Shown here: positions 1 to 11,736 of the stretch, piece after piece
Layout of the letters: the number at the start of each line of letters is the position of its first letter
Numbering within the stretch: position 1 is the first letter of the stretch
DNA from: Desmodus rotundus
Lineage: Eukaryota > Chordata > Mammalia > Chiroptera > Phyllostomidae
Reading direction: 5' to 3'
Assembly (NCBI RefSeq): GCF_022682495.2
Contig: NC_071389.1
Coordinates: 98,435,951-98,499,950, forward strand
Length of the DNA: 64,000 bases
Translations under genes and position numbers: made by a program
Notes under the pieces: model-generated
The model's input: only the letters and a program-made list of their open reading frames with translations
Told to the model about the DNA's origin: nothing
The model's database searches: none

Positions 1-90
1 TCCTTAGTGGCTTATGGTCCCAAGGTCTCTGACTCAGCCTTAACCATGGTGGTTTACAGCTTCTGAAACCAGGCAGGGCATTTCCCAACA
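1..90. mobile_element. End fragment of an ERV LTR, cut by the window start
   Basis: This stretch matches the last ~95 bases of the solo LTR ending at 6031: same order of 'gtggcttatggtccc', 'aggtctct', 'aggcagg' and the terminal 'tttcccaaca'. The rest of the copy lies left of the window. The sequence right after base 90 is unrelated to the flank of the other copy, as expected at an LTR edge. Confidence 0.6.
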
Positions 91-290
91 CTTGTTTGCA
101 TTTATACTAGCCAATTAGAACTGCATGATTTTGAAACCTCATTCATATTAAAATTGGGAACTTGGGTAGTGGGAACTTTCTCTGTATAAGGCAGCCCTCA
201 CTTTTCCTCAGCGGAGCACAATTTAGGTGGCTACCTGAATCTGTGTCTCCCAGGTTGCAGCTCTTTTTTCTCAAATGAATGCTTTTTATT
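91..290 (+). mobile_element. Possible second LTR-like fragment
   Basis: The stretch has a TATA-like 'tgtataaggcagccctc' followed by 'ctgtgtctcccaggttgcag', a layout resembling the U3/R region of a retroviral LTR. No paired copy or target duplication is visible, so the family is not assigned. Confidence 0.25.
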
Positions 291-299
291 ATTTAGTAC

Positions 300-640
300 A
301 GTCTAAAATTAATTTTGGATTATGACCTGCCTTTATAATCATTTTTCCTTCTCTAAGATTGGCATAATGTTCCCTCTCTCATTTCTGTTTTAGTAATTTG
401 ATTTTTCTTTTTCTTAATCTAAAGGTTTTATCTATTTTCCTGGTTACTTCAAAGAAACAACTTTTGGTTTCATCAATTTTCTCTGCTGTTTTTCTATTCT
501 CTATTTCCTACATTTCTGCCCTAATCTTTCTAAGTTCCTTCCTTCTGCTTGCTTTGTGTTGAATGCTAGTTTCTTAAGGTGGGCAGTGGGATGTTTTTAA
601 AACACAGAAAACACTTCCTCCTTTCTCCCTCAAAACTTTG
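300..640 (-). mobile_element. Old L1 fragment (ORF2 region)
   Basis: The + strand carries the reverse complement of L1 ORF2, for example 'caaagaaacaacttttggtttcatcaattttc' in two adjoining blocks and a 'ccttccttctgcttgc' block also found in both young L1s (near 9746 and 43350). It is diverged and has no open frame. Confidence 0.6.
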
Positions 641-682
641 CCACAGTTCCCATGCCACTTGAGTCAAAATGTTCCCTCCTCA

Positions 683-930
683 CCCTGGCTGGTGTGGCTC
701 AGTTGGTTGGAGCATCATCCAGTAACCAAAAGGTTGTGGATTTGATTCCTAGTCAGGGCACGTACCTAAGGTGTGGGTTCGATCTTGGGTTGGGGCACGT
801 ACAGGAGGCAACCAATCTATGTTTTTCTCTTACATCAATGTTTCTCTTCATCTCTCATTCCTGTCCTCTCTCTCTAAAAAAACAAAAATGAAAAAATGTC
901 CTCAGGTGGAGATTAAAAAAAAAATTCTCC
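683..930 (+). mobile_element. VES-type SINE (bat tRNA-derived)
   Basis: It starts 'ccctggctggtgtggctcag' with an A-box-like tRNA head, then a degenerate B box 'tggatttgattcc', a partial repeat of the body ('gtgggttcgatcttgg'), 'caaccaatc', 'catcaatgtttctctt' and the tail 'tcctcaggtggagatt' plus an A run. It has no protein-coding content; the open frames here are chance. Confidence 0.85.
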
Positions 931-3465
931 CTCATCATCATGGCCCACAAGACCCTGAATGACCTGGTCTCAGCCACTTCCTTGCCCTTCTCTCCTGGGA
1001 GACACTTCACCCCTCCATTCTGTTCCAGTGATGTTGCTACCCTTAGTAGCCCCAACATGTTCCTACCTCAGGAACATGACATATGGTCCACCTTGCAGAT
1101 CATATGTCATGTGTCAGCTCACAGGTGTCCCCTCACAGAGGCCTCCCAGGATCACCCTGGTTCCCACCCACCTGAAAATCCCAACCTCATCACCTTTTCT
1201 TCTTCCTACCACAAATTACCATCTGATCTAATATTGCTTGTGTATTTACTTCCTTCACAGTTTGTCCCTCTTGTTGAGGGCAGCTACACTCATTCCTGCA
1301 CCAGGGCCCACAGAAGGAAAGAGAATAAGCAGAGACCAGAGAACTTGGATATTATCCCACCACTAGGTAGAGGGAAAAGAACCTCAAGAAGGGCCACCTC
1401 TTTGGAAGCCAGAAGGCATTCCACAGGAAGACTTACTGCCTAGACTTTACAGTAAGTGAGTCAAGAACATGGAGTAGATGATATGAAAGGATAAATAGTC
1501 ATGACAAATGATGGCACATAGAGGAATATGAGGAGGAATCACCAACACCAATGCATGTGTGTGGAAAGAATATTAAATTACTAAGAGAAAAGTTAAAATT
1601 GTAGTCCAAAATCTCAGCAGAGGAGAAAATAAAACAAAGGTTAGGGTGTTTTGTTTTGTTTTTACAAAAAAAATGGTTAAAATCACACTGTAATATATTT
1701 TAGACTTTCACAGGAAAATGAGAGGTGATGCTCAAATTAAATATTACATAATTAAAATTCAATTTTATTAGACTTGAGGTGAAATGAAAAAAATACATAC
1801 CACAATACACACACACATTAACACCCTCTGGGATATGTAGCAATTTTATCAAGGCCCTATTGCTGTCTCACCTGCTGGAACTCCCTGATCAATTCTCAAC
1901 TTTTCTTCTAATCCATTGATTGCTCAAAACAGTCCTGAACTGCTAGAAAAGATGCTGGGCTTCTCTGACCTCTTGTCAATGAGATGTACTTTAAATGACA
2001 AAACTCCAAATCAAGTGAAATCACTCTGGCAGTGGAATCTAATTACTGAAGTACAGGAGTGAGAAGTTATTGCAGCTTCTTCAAGCAAGAACATCATAGA
2101 CTCTTGCTATTTGTAGCTGAATAAACACTACTTGTTTTATGTGTGGACTTGGTGAGTTTCCAAGCACTGAAATAATTGTTTTGGACTGTTTTGATAGTTT
2201 TCTCCAGCTTTTATAGATGATTTTTTAGAAGAGGATTTGTAGACCTGCTCACCTTGTCATGTCAAAAATACAAATATCATTTTTGTTGCAAGAATGCTCT
2301 TCTACAATACCACTGCAATGATAGACATTGTCTATTTGCACTCACCATATATTTCTACAACATTTATTCTACCACCCCCTGTGTTGCAAGGTCTTGAAGG
2401 CTAAAAACTATATTTCTGAGAGACCTTTGCTCTAAGGGCTCTGGATTGAATGACTAGGGGCCTGCCAATAAGATGAGATAAGGAAGGCAGAGGAAGCAGG
2501 ACACTATTCTTTTGGCAGTGGTGGCATGTGATGTGCAGGCTCTAGCTGATGTAAAGTTTTTCAATGGCTCAAGTTCATGTCCCACTGACTTTTCACCGAG
2601 CTTCGTGGGCCTAGGTATCTGTGACCTTGGCGATGGTTTTCTGCAGCTTTTGATCTCTGGATTAGAGCTGCTATCACATGACTTTGAGGCCCAGTCATAT
2701 AGCCCTACTGACATTGACTCTTTCAGTCCTTTCCATGGTTTTGCAAGCAACTAATTCTCTGTATCAAACCCCTTTCTATTTGAAACATCTAGAGTGATTT
2801 CTATTTCCTTATTTATACAACTATGTCTTTGGAATTTAGAAGTGATTAAACTCTTCTTTTACCAGTGGTCACTGTCCTTTGAGAAGCTGTAGTAAGACCT
2901 GACTAAGATCACAAATCACCCATAGCTCCTGAACTAGGATGTGGCAAATATATGAGACTTGGGTTGTCTCCATTAGGCAGGATTGATATGTATTTTATGT
3001 AGACATGTCCATTATTTAAAATGCATGTATGGGAAAGGGGTTGTGAGAAGTTGCTTTTTGAAATCTCAAATACATCAGCTCAGGTGCTCAGCACCCAACT
3101 GCTCAGATCCTGGGAGGTGAAGATCTGCCCCTTCACTGGGTTTCAATACTAGGAAGTTGACTCATCTTCCATCAAGACTCACATGATCCAGAAGTCTCCC
3201 AATATAGGGAAAGGTTCCAATCTTTATGGGCTTTGAAAAAGTACAATTCTTCACAGTGGCAGTTTGGGTAAGAGCCTAAAAATATGGGGAGCCCACAAGA
3301 GGTGAGTCGTGCTTTAACACAGACTAGGAAATCCAACCAAAAATGCGATGTTCTATGGGGATCCAGGAGGACCCACACGTGGGGTAAGACATAATGATCA
3401 GTTTAGGTTGTAGTAGGATGATGATGATGGGAGCAAAGGCTGCCCTCTCCACCTCTCAGGGCTCA
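931..3465. other. Intergenic DNA, no gene seen
   Basis: I see no recognisable coding exon, RNA gene or repeat family in this 2.5 kb. Short open frames on both strands (for example 2512-2754 and its antisense) have no similarity I recognise and no splice or promoter context. Base composition is AT-rich and ordinary. Old diverged repeats may be present but cannot be named by eye. Confidence 0.5.
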
Positions 3466-3469
3466 GGAG

Positions 3470-3655
3470 TTCAATTTCAAGGCTCTATTATTCTAACTCT
3501 GTACCCCAGTTTCCTTGTCTGAAAAATGGGAATATAACTAGCCCATGAGGCTTTTGTGAGAATTTAATGAGGTCAATGCTAGTAGTTTAAAGATAATCTA
3601 AAACAAAGTAAGTGCTCAAAAAATGATAGCTAATTATTATGAAAATAGCAATAGT
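3470..3655 (+). repeat. MIR SINE
   Basis: It shows the core MIR string: 'cagtttccttgtctgaaaaa' then 'tgggaatataactagc', 'gtgagaatttaatgagg', and 'agtaagtgctcaaaaaatg' followed by 'gatagctaattatta'. This is the usual order of an ancient mammalian MIR. Confidence 0.75.
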
Positions 3656-4111
3656 AATAAAGTATCCATGAATGTGGCCCATAAATGGAGTCAGTGCATG
3701 TTGGAGTTAAACCACACTAGCTAAAAGAGCCCATTGTAAAATCTGCAGTAATGTTGGGGCCTGTTATTAAACTCAGCCTCCATTAAACATTCAATTATAT
3801 ACGTGTACAAATAAATAGATTGTGGTAAATGTACAAGATTTTTTGCTTCCTAATTACTACATTTTACTATTACTGTGCTCTCAAGGTTATTTATATCTAT
3901 TTATTTGTGGGGGGCAATACTATGGAATGGTTGCTACTGTGCATTTCTTTCCAAGGCCATTCAGTATAGTTGCCATTGGTAACTTGAAGTTGGTTATGGG
4001 AAGATAAGAGTGGAGAAATCACAAAATTCTACAAATCAGGGCTTTTTTTTAAACAGATGAACATATTGTTAAATATCTAACAGCATACCTCTTGATATCC
4101 ATTATTCTTGT
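3656..4111. other. Intergenic DNA, nothing recognised
   Basis: AT-rich sequence with no gene, RNA or repeat that I can support. The 61-codon frame at 3822-4007 looks like chance. Confidence 0.4.
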
Positions 4112-4453
4112 TGCTCTGAACTGAATAGTGTACTCCTAAAATTAACATGTTGAAGCCCTAACCCCCAATATGACTTTATGTAGAGATAGGGGCCTGTGAG
4201 GAGGTAATAAAAGTTAACTGAGGTTATTAGGGTGTGGCCCTAAGCCACTAGTGTTAGTCCCTTTCTAAGAAGAGGAAGAGACACCAGAGCTCTCTGTCTC
4301 TCCCTGTCATGTAAAGACACAGGGATAAAGTGGCTGTCTATAAGATAGGAAGAGAGCTCTCATCAGAACCCATCATGCTGGCACTCTACTCTTGGACTTC
4401 CAGCCTCTTGGACTGTGAGAAATAAATGTCTATTGTTTAGATCATCCAGTTTA
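4112..4453 (+). mobile_element. MaLR-type LTR (MLT1/MST-like), left part
   Basis: It carries the MaLR LTR hallmarks in order: 'gttgaagccctaaccccca', 'agaggaagagacaccagagc', 'ctctccctgtcatgtaaagacac', 'ggacttccagcctcttggac' and 'tgtgagaaataaatgtc' with an AATAAA. The LTR stops at a VES insertion, and its last ~50 bases reappear at 14334 ('ccagtctatggtttttg'). No internal retroviral sequence remains, so it is an ancient solo LTR. Confidence 0.75.
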
Positions 4454-4641
4454 GCCTGGTCCAGTGGCTCAGGTGGTTGGAGAGTCCTCCCATGCACCAA
4501 AAGTTTGCAGGTTCAATCACTAGTTAGGGTGTTTATGGGAGGCAATGGATCAATGTTTCTCTCTCACATAGATGCTTTTCTCTCTCAATCAAATCAATAA
4601 ACATATGCTCAGGTGAAGATTTAATTTTTTTAAATAAATAG
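4454..4641 (+). mobile_element. VES-type SINE inside the MaLR LTR
   Basis: It starts 'gcctggtccagtggctcagg' and runs through 'gcaccaaaagtttgcaggttc', 'tgggaggcaatggatcaatg' to the tail 'tgctcaggtgaagattt' plus T/A runs. A 13-base target duplication flanks it across the whole nested stack: 'atcatccagttta' at 4441-4453 and 'atcaaccagtcta' at 14334-14346, so this SINE landed in the LTR before the larger elements landed in it. Confidence 0.8.
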
Positions 4642-5163
4642 GACTTCCTGCTAAGATGGAGTCTTCGGTAGATACACTTTGTCTCCTCCACAACCAAAAA
4701 AAGGACAACAACAAATTTAAAAACAAAAATAACCAGAACTGCCAGAAAATCAAATAGCATGGAAGTCCAACAACCAAGGAGGTAAAGAAGAAATATTCAT
4801 TCAGACTGGTAGGAGGGGCAGAAAAGGGCAGCCAGGGTGGAGAAGACTCAAGGCAATGCAGCAGCTGATGGACTGGGAAGTCCCACATATACATGCAGAT
4901 AAACTGGAAGGAACAACTGGGGAGCAACACAGACTGCACAACCCAGGGTTCCAGCATGGTGAAATAGAGCCTCAACACCTCCGGCTGTAAAAACATGTGG
5001 GGGTTGTGGCAGCAGGAGAAACTCCCAGCCTCACAGGACGGTTCATTGGAGAGACCTACAGGGTCCTAGAACATTCACCAACTCACCTGCCCAGGAATCA
5101 GCATCAGAAGGGCCCAATTAGCTTGTGGGTAGCAGGGGAAGAGCCAAGCAAGCAGCATTGTTC

Positions 5164-6031
5164 TGAGGAGGGCTCCATCCTGCAGAATCCTCTGGCACCA
5201 TGGATGAAATAAAAATGCCCAACACAAGATCTGCTTGGGGAGAGAAGGCTGGCCAATCTCTCAGAGGAGAAGGGCCTGGAGCACCTCTTTCCTTGGGTTT
5301 TCATTGAGTTTAGCTTACATAGGGATATATAGCATGCACGTACAGCTCATCAATCAGTGTTAAACAGTAATGATCAAAGAAAGGAGATGTGGTTTAAAGA
5401 AAGATATGAATTGTGGGATCATGAGGGTCTTTTTGAGTTAGGGTCTGGTAGACAGAGTGATGCCAATCAGCCATAAAACTTTGGGAAACAAACTCATTTT
5501 ATGCTTGGATCCTTAACATTTAAATTGAGGGTATTCTTAGCAGAGCAGGTTTCACAGGACTTTATTCATTCTTTCTCAGGCCTGATTCCAGCACATTCCA
5601 GCACAGGGCTGTACCTGCCTCCGGCATTGTTTCAGGCTTGAGTCAGGTGGGGAAGCACCACAGCCAAGAGATTAGGAGACTTCTTACAGAATGAATGAGG
5701 ACTCAGGCAATGACAAAGCCGAGGGGTGAGGGTCTTTTTGCCCCTTCTCTATAGTCCCCTAAATCCTTCCCTGATGGCCTCTTCATGACTGTGCCTATCT
5801 TAGGTTGTTCCTTCCTTGAGGAATCTTACCCATCATTGGCTATCTAGCCATCCTCCAGGGCCAAGCAGGGTGAAATAAAGGGGGCAGAGGCTGCACCCCT
5901 GCTTGGAGGATAAGTTTTGTCTACTTAGTGGCTTATGGTCCCCAGGTCTCTTTACTTAGCCCTAGCTGTGGGACCTTTTCACCTGTTGGCAAGGCTACAA
6001 CTCCTGAAACTAGGCAGGACAGTTCCCAACA
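5164..6031. mobile_element. Solo ERV LTR inserted in half-L1 copy A
   Basis: An 868-base block begins TGAGGAGG and ends CCCAACA, so it has retroviral TG...CA termini. It is flanked by a near-perfect 6-base duplication, ttgttc (5158-5163) and ttgttt (6032-6037). The half-L1 sequence is continuous once it is removed (compare copy B near 17740). A 6-base duplication suits class II (ERVK/betaretrovirus-like) insertions. The end fragment at 1-90 is a related copy. Transcriptional direction is uncertain because AATAAA occurs on both strands. No gag, pol or env sequence is present. Confidence 0.65.
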
Positions 6032-6127
6032 TTGTTTCTTCTCTGACCTCTCCCCTACATATGGCACCACAGCACAGTGACCAGGGTTGCTCTGCCCTGA
6101 TGAGTACATAAGGCTCTGCCCCTTACA

Positions 6128-6660
6128 ATGTACCAGGCACATCCAGAAAAAATACAATCAAGCAATGAAGAGATAGCCAACCTATCAGATGCAGAGTTCA
6201 AAACACTGGTAAGCAGGATGCTCACAGAAATGGTTGGGTATGGTGGCAAAATGGAGGAAAAAGTGAAGGCTATGAAAAGTAAAATGAAGAGAAATATACA
6301 CAAAACCAAGAGTGAAGGGAAGGAAACTAGGGCTCAAATCAATGGTTTGGACCAGAAGGAAGAAATAAACATTCAACCAGAACAGAATGAAGAAACAAGA
6401 TTTCACAATAATGAGGAGAGGCTTAGGAACCTCTGGGACAACTTGAAACATTCCAACATCCAAATCATAGGGGTGCCAGAAGGAGAAGAAGAGCAAGAAA
6501 TGGAAAACTTATTTGAAAACATTATGAAGGAGAACTTCCCCAATCTGGCAAAGGAAATAGACTTCGAGGATGTCCAGGAAGCTAAGAGAGTCCCAAAGAA
6601 GTTGGACTCAAAGAATCACACACCAATGCTCATCATAATTACATGACCCAAGATCAAAGG
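6128..6660 (+). pseudogene. Half-L1 copy A ORF1, N-terminal part (broken)
   Basis: The frame encodes an L1 ORF1-type RNA-binding protein: an N-terminal segment with 'NLSDAEFKTLVSRMLTEM', a charged coiled-coil-like stretch, then the RRM-start signature 'IQIIGVPEGEEE' and 'ENLFENIMKENFPNLAKEID'. It meets an in-frame stop at 6644-6646 ahead of 'PKIK' and is then cut by the L1 insertion at 6676. The rest of ORF1 continues at 13046-13203 and 13797-13912. The protein would have been a chaperone-like RNA-binding trimer subunit by family analogy; this copy is dead. Confidence 0.7.
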
Positions 6661-6689
6661 TAAGGAGAGAATCTTTTTTTTTTTTTTTA

Positions 6690-6935
6690 TTGTTATTCAA
6701 TTACAGTTGTATGCCTTTTCTCCCCACCCCTCCACCCCACCCCAGCTGAACACACCTCCCTCCCCCCTCTCCACCCTCCCCCTTGGTTTTGTCCATGTGT
6801 CCTTTATAGTAGTTCCTGTAATCCCCTCTACCCACTGTCCCCGCCCCCACCCCCCACCCCCGCCCTGGCTATTGTTAGATTGTTCTTAACTTCAATGACT
6901 CTGGTTATAATTTGTTTGCTTTTTCCTTCTATTGC
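6690..6935 (-). other. L1-1 3' UTR
   Basis: Between the ORF2 stop and the A tail lies a G-rich strand (C-rich on +: 'cccacccctccaccccaccc', 'ccccgcccccacccccc'). The same block is found at the 3' end of L1-2 (40303-40500) and of the truncated L1 tails at 13580-13779 and 16842-17062, so it marks this L1 subfamily. Confidence 0.8.
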
Positions 6936-9900
6936 TTATGTTCCAGTTAAAGGTGAGATCATATGGTATTTGTCCCTCACTTCCTGGCTTGTTTCACTTA
7001 GCATAATGCTCTCCAGTTTCATCCATGCTGTTGCAAAGGGTATAAGCTCCTTCTTTCTCTCTGCTGTGTAGAATTCCATTGTGTAAATATACCATAGTTT
7101 TTGGATCCACTCGTTTGCTGATGGGCACTTCGGTTGCTTCCAGTACTTGGCTATTGTAAATTGTGCTGCTATGAACATTGGGGTGCACAGATTCTTTTGG
7201 ATTGGTGTTTCAGTGTTCTTAGGGTATAATCCCAGCAGCGGAATTACTGGGTCAAAGGGCAGTTCCATTTTTAGTTTTCTGAGGAAATTCCATACTGTTT
7301 TCCACAGTGGCCTCACCAGTCTGCATTCCCACCAACAGTGCACGAGGGTTCCCATTTCTCCACATCCTCTCCAACATTTGTTTGTGGATTTGTTTATGTT
7401 GGCCATTCTGACTGGTGTGAGATGATATCTCATTGTGGTTTTAATTTGCATCTCTCTGATGGCTAGTGATGCTGAGCATCTTTTCATATGTCTCTGGGCC
7501 CTCTGTATGTCTTCCTTGGAGAATTGTCTGTTCAAGTCCTTTGCCCATTTTTTAATTGGGTTGTTTGTCTTCCTGGAGTGGAGTCGTGTGAGTTCTTTAT
7601 ATATTTTGGAGATTAGGCCCTTGTCTGAGGTATCATTGGCAAATATGTTTTCCCATACTGTTGGTTCTCTTTGTAATTTGGTGCTGTTTTCTTTAGCCCT
7701 GCAGAAGCTTTTTATTTTGATGAGGTCCCATTTGTTTATTCTTTCCTTTATGTCCCTTGCTTTAGGGGATGTGTCTGTGAGGATGTTGCTGCGTGGAATG
7801 TCTGAGATTTACCTGCCAATGTTTTCCTCAAGGACTTTTATGGTGTTACGACTTATATTTAACTCTTTTATCCATCTTGAGTTTATTTTCATGTATGGTG
7901 TAAGTTGGTGATCGAGTTTCATTTTTTTGCACGTAGCTGTCCAGATCTCCCAACACCATCTGTTGAAGAGACTGTTTTTGCTCCATTTTATGCTCCTGCC
8001 TCCTTTGTCAAATATTAATTGACCGTATAGACTTGAGTTTATTTCTGGGCTCTCTGTTCTGTTCCATTGGTCTATGTGCCTGTTTTTATGCCAGTACCAG
8101 GCTGTTTTGATTACAGTGGCCTTGTAATACAGTTTGATATCAGGTATTGTGATCCCTCCTGCTTTGTTCTTCTTTCTCAAAATTGCTGACGCTATTCGAG
8201 GTCGTTTATGGTTCCATATGAATTTCTGCATTGTTTGTTCTATATCTGTGAAATATATCATGGGTACTCTAATAGGGATTGCATTGAATCTATAAATTGC
8301 TTTGGGTACTATGGCCATTTTGATGATGTTAATTCTTCCAATCCATGAGCATGGTACATGCTTCCATTTGTTTGTGTCTTCCTTAATCTCTTTCTTCAGT
8401 GTTGTGTAGTTTTCTGAGTACAGGTCTTTTACCTCCTTGGTTAGGTTTATTCCTAGGTACTTTATTTTTCTTGTTGCTATATCAAATGGGATTTTTTTCC
8501 TGATTTCTGTTTCTGCAAATTCGTTGTTGGTGTACAGGAATGCCTTTGATTTCTGGGTATTGACTCTGTATCCAGCTGTTTTGCCAAATTCATTTATTAG
8601 GTCGAGTAGTTTTTGAGTGGAGTCTATAGGGTTTTCCATGTACACTATCATGTCGTCTGCAAACAGTGACAGTTTCATTTCCTCCTTTCCAATTTGGATG
8701 CCTTTTATTGCTTTTTCTTGTCTGATTGCTGTGGCTAGGACTTCCAATACTATGTTGAATAGGAGTGGTGAGAGAGGGCATCCTTGTCTAGTTCCTGATC
8801 TTAGTGGGAAAGCTCTAAGTTTTTGTCCATTGAGTGTGATGTTGGCTGTAGGTCTCTCATATATGGCCTTAATTATGCTGAGGACTGCTCCCTTTATTCC
8901 CACTTTGCTGAGTGTTTTTATCAGAAATGGATGCTGTACCTTATCGAACGCTTTTTCCGCATCTATTGATATGATCATGTGATTTTTGTCTTTGCTGTTG
9001 TTGATGTGATGTATTATGTTTATTGATTTGCGAATATTGTACCATCCTTGCATCCCTGGGATGAATCCCACTTGGTCATGGTGGATGATCTTTTTAATAT
9101 ATTGCTGGATGCGGTTTGCTAATATTTTGTTGAGAATTTTAGCGTCTATGTTCATCAGCGATATTGGCCTGCAGTTTTCTTTCTTCGTTGTGTCTTTATC
9201 TGGTTTTGGGATTAGGATGATGTTGGCTTCATAAAAAGAGTTTGGGAGTCTTCCATCAGTTTGGATTTTTTCGAATAGTCTGTGAAGGATAGGGGTTAGT
9301 TCTTCCTTAAATGCTTTGTAGAAATCTCCTGTGAAGCCATCTGGTCCAGGGCTTTTGTGTGATGGGAGTTTCTTGATGACTGCTTCAATTTCCTTTGCTG
9401 ATATTGGTCTGTTCAGGTTTTCTGCTTCTTCTTCATTCAGTTTTGGAAGATTATATTTTTCTAGAAATGTGTCCATTTCATCTAGGTTTTCAAATTTCTT
9501 AGCATACAGGTCTTCATAGTAATTTCTTACGATCCTTTGTATTTCTGTGGTATCAGTTGTAATCTCTCCACTTTCATTTCTAATTCTGTTTATTTGGATC
9601 CTCTCTCTTTTTTTCTTGATGAGCCTACTTAAAGGCTTGTCGATTTTGTTTATCTTTTCAAAGAACCAGCTCCTGGATTCATTGATCCTTACAATTGTGC
9701 TTTTAGTCTCTATGTCATTTAGTTCTGCTCTGATCTTGGTTATTTCCTTCCTTCTGCTTGCTCTGGGCTGTCTTTGTTGTTGTTCCTCCAGTTCTTGTAG
9801 GCATAGGGTTAGGTTGTTTGTTTGAACTGTTTCTAACTTCTTAAGGTAGGCCTGTATTGCTATGAACTTCCCTCTCAGGACTGCCTTTGCTGTGTCCCAT

Positions 9901-10757
9901 AGGTTTTGGGTTGTTGTGAGTTCGTTTTCATTTGTTTCCAGGAAGTTTTTGATTTCTTCCCTAATCTCGTTCTTGACCCATTCATTGTTTAATAGCATGC
10001 TATTCAGTCTCCATGATTTTGAGGGTTTGGGGTTTTTACCCTTGGCGTTGGTTTCCAGTTTCAGACCCTTGTGGTCAGAGAAGATGCTTGATATGATTTC
10101 AATTTTCTTGAATTTGTTGAGGCTTGCTTTGTGTCCTATCATGTGGTCTATCTTTGGAAAAGTTCCATGTACACTTGAAAAGAAATTTATTTTGCTTCTT
10201 TGGGATGAAAAGCTCTGTATATATCAGTTAAGTCCATTTCCTCTCGGGTATTGTTAAGTGACACAATATCTTTGTTGATCTTTTGTTTGGAAGACCTGTC
10301 CATTTTTGATAGTGGGGTGTTAAAATCCCCTACTATAATTGTGTTGCTGTCAATATCTTTCTTGAAGTCCTCCAAGATTTTCTTTATGTATTAGGGTGCT
10401 CCTATGTTGGGTGCATATATATTTATAATGTTTATGTCTTCTTGGTGGGTTCTTCCTTTGAGTATTATGAAGTGACCTTCTGGGTCTCTCTTTATGGCCC
10501 TTCTTTGGAAGTCTATTTTGTCTGATATGAGTATTGCTACCCCTGCTTTTTTTTTCCTGTCCGTTTGCTTGGAAAATTTGTTTCCAGCCCTTCACTTTCA
10601 GTCTGTGTAAGTCTTTTGTCCTGAGATGGGTTTCTTGTAGGCAGCATATGTGTGGGTCATGTTTTCTTATCCATTCAGCTGTTCTATGTCTTTTGATTGG
10701 AGCATTTAATCCATATACGTTTAAGGTTATTATCGATAGGTAGTTATTCACTGCCAT
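6936..10757 (-). pseudogene. L1-1 ORF2 (endonuclease/reverse transcriptase), disabled
   Basis: ORF2 starts at the ATG at 10757 and stops at 6936-6938, about 1,273 codons, the usual size for mammalian L1 ORF2p. In order it has an APE-type endonuclease ('NVYGLNAPIKRH' near the N terminus, 'CCLQETHL'), a reverse transcriptase with FADD (8652-8663) and '[15 protein letters not shown]', and a C-terminal Cys/His motif '[18 protein letters not shown]' near 7320-7400. Lesions are an extra T in a run near 10547-10555 (9 T versus 8 in L1-2), stops at 10391-10393 and 10187-10189 with a 1-base indel beside the latter, and a stop at 7809-7811. A 777-codon frame (7809-10142) still covers the end of the endonuclease and the whole RT. 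Confidence 0.9.
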
Positions 10758-10803
10758 TATTTCCTACCTGTGTTCCTCTGTCTTTCTCTTTTCCTTCCTT
10801 TCC

Positions 10804-11736
10804 TTAAAGCAGTCCCTTTAGCATCTCTTGCAGAACTGGTTTGGTGGAGCTGTATTCTTTTAGACTTCTTTTGTCTGGGAAACTCTTTATTTGGTCTTCT
10901 ATCTTAATTGAGAGCCTTGCTGGGTAAAGTAGTCTTGGTTGGAGGCCTCTGGTTCTCATTACTTGGAATATTTTTTGCCATTCTCTTCTGGCTTGGAGCG
11001 TTTCCATTGAGAAGTCAGTTGCTAACCTTATTGGGGCTTCCTTGTATGTTACGTCCTTTTTCTCCCTTGCTGCCTTTAAGATCCTCTCTTTGTCTTGGAA
11101 ATTTGCCATTTTAATTACGATGTATCTTGCAGTGGGTCTCTTTGGGTTCCTTTTGCTTGGGACTCTCTGTGATTCCTGGATTTGGGTGATTTTTTCTCTC
11201 CTCAGATTAGGGAAATTTTCCATCATTACTTTTTCAAACAGGTTTTCTATCCCTTGCTCTTCTTCTTCTCCTTCTGGTATTCCTATTATACGGATATTGT
11301 TACGTTTCATGTTGTCCTGCATTTCCCTTATTGCCTCTTCATTCTTTCTGAGCCTCTTTTCCTTTTCTTGCTCCTTCTGGGTGTTTTTTTCTACTTTGTC
11401 CTCCAGCTCGCTGATCCTATCCTCTGCTTCATCAAGTCTGGTTTTCATTCCTTCTACTGTGTTCTTCAATTCAGAAATTGTATTCTTCATTTCCTCTTGG
11501 CTCTTGTTGATATTTTCTATTTCCTTTTTCATGTTGATATAGTTTGCAGTGAGTTCATTGTAGTTTCCTTGTAGTTTCTGGTAGTTCTCTTTGAGCTCGG
11601 AGAGCTCAGTGAGCTTCCTGATGACCATTGCTTTGAACTCAGTATCTGATAGTTGAGTTGAGTCTTTTTCGGTTAGTATTCTTTCTGAGACTTCCTCCTT
11701 TCCTTTCATTTGGGAATTGTTTCTTTGTCTTCCCAT
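10804..11736 (-). CDS. L1-1 ORF1p (RNA-binding retrotransposon protein), open frame
   Basis: This 310-residue frame is uninterrupted. Residues ~25-50 carry 'LSDTEFKAMVIRKLTELS'; ~50-135 form a long charged coiled coil (trimerisation in characterised L1 ORF1p); ~140-240 hold the RRM-like domain beginning 'NNIRIIGIPEGEEEEQG' and 'ENLFEKVMMENFPNL'; ~245-310 form the C-terminal domain with 'ATDFSMETLQARREWQKIF' and 'RLLYPARLSI'. It lies 46 bases upstream of ORF2 on the same strand, the normal L1 layout. The role is to bind L1 RNA and act as a nucleic-acid chaperone in the L1 particle. It is not a host gene; expression is unknown. Confidence 0.9.
   Translation of the reverse strand: MGRQRNNSQMKGKEEVSERILTEKDSTQLSDTEFKAMVIRKLTELSELKENYQKLQGNYNELTANYINMKKEIENINKSQEEMKNTISELKNTVEGMKTRLDEAEDRISELEDKVEKNTQKEQEKEKRLRKNEEAIREMQDNMKRNNIRIIGIPEGEEEEQGIENLFEKVMMENFPNLRREKITQIQESQRVPSKRNPKRPTARYIVIKMANFQDKERILKAAREKKDVTYKEAPIRLATDFSMETLQARREWQKIFQVMRTRGLQPRLLYPARLSIKIEDQIKSFPDKRSLKEYSSTKPVLQEMLKGLL

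Noticed and set aside
683..760. tRNA gene
   Set aside because: The tRNA-like head belongs to a VES SINE, with degenerate A and B boxes and a SINE body and tail.
7809..10142. 777-codon frame as a possible host gene
   Set aside because: It is the RT part of L1-1 ORF2, with FADD and all flanking L1 landmarks and a target duplication around the element.
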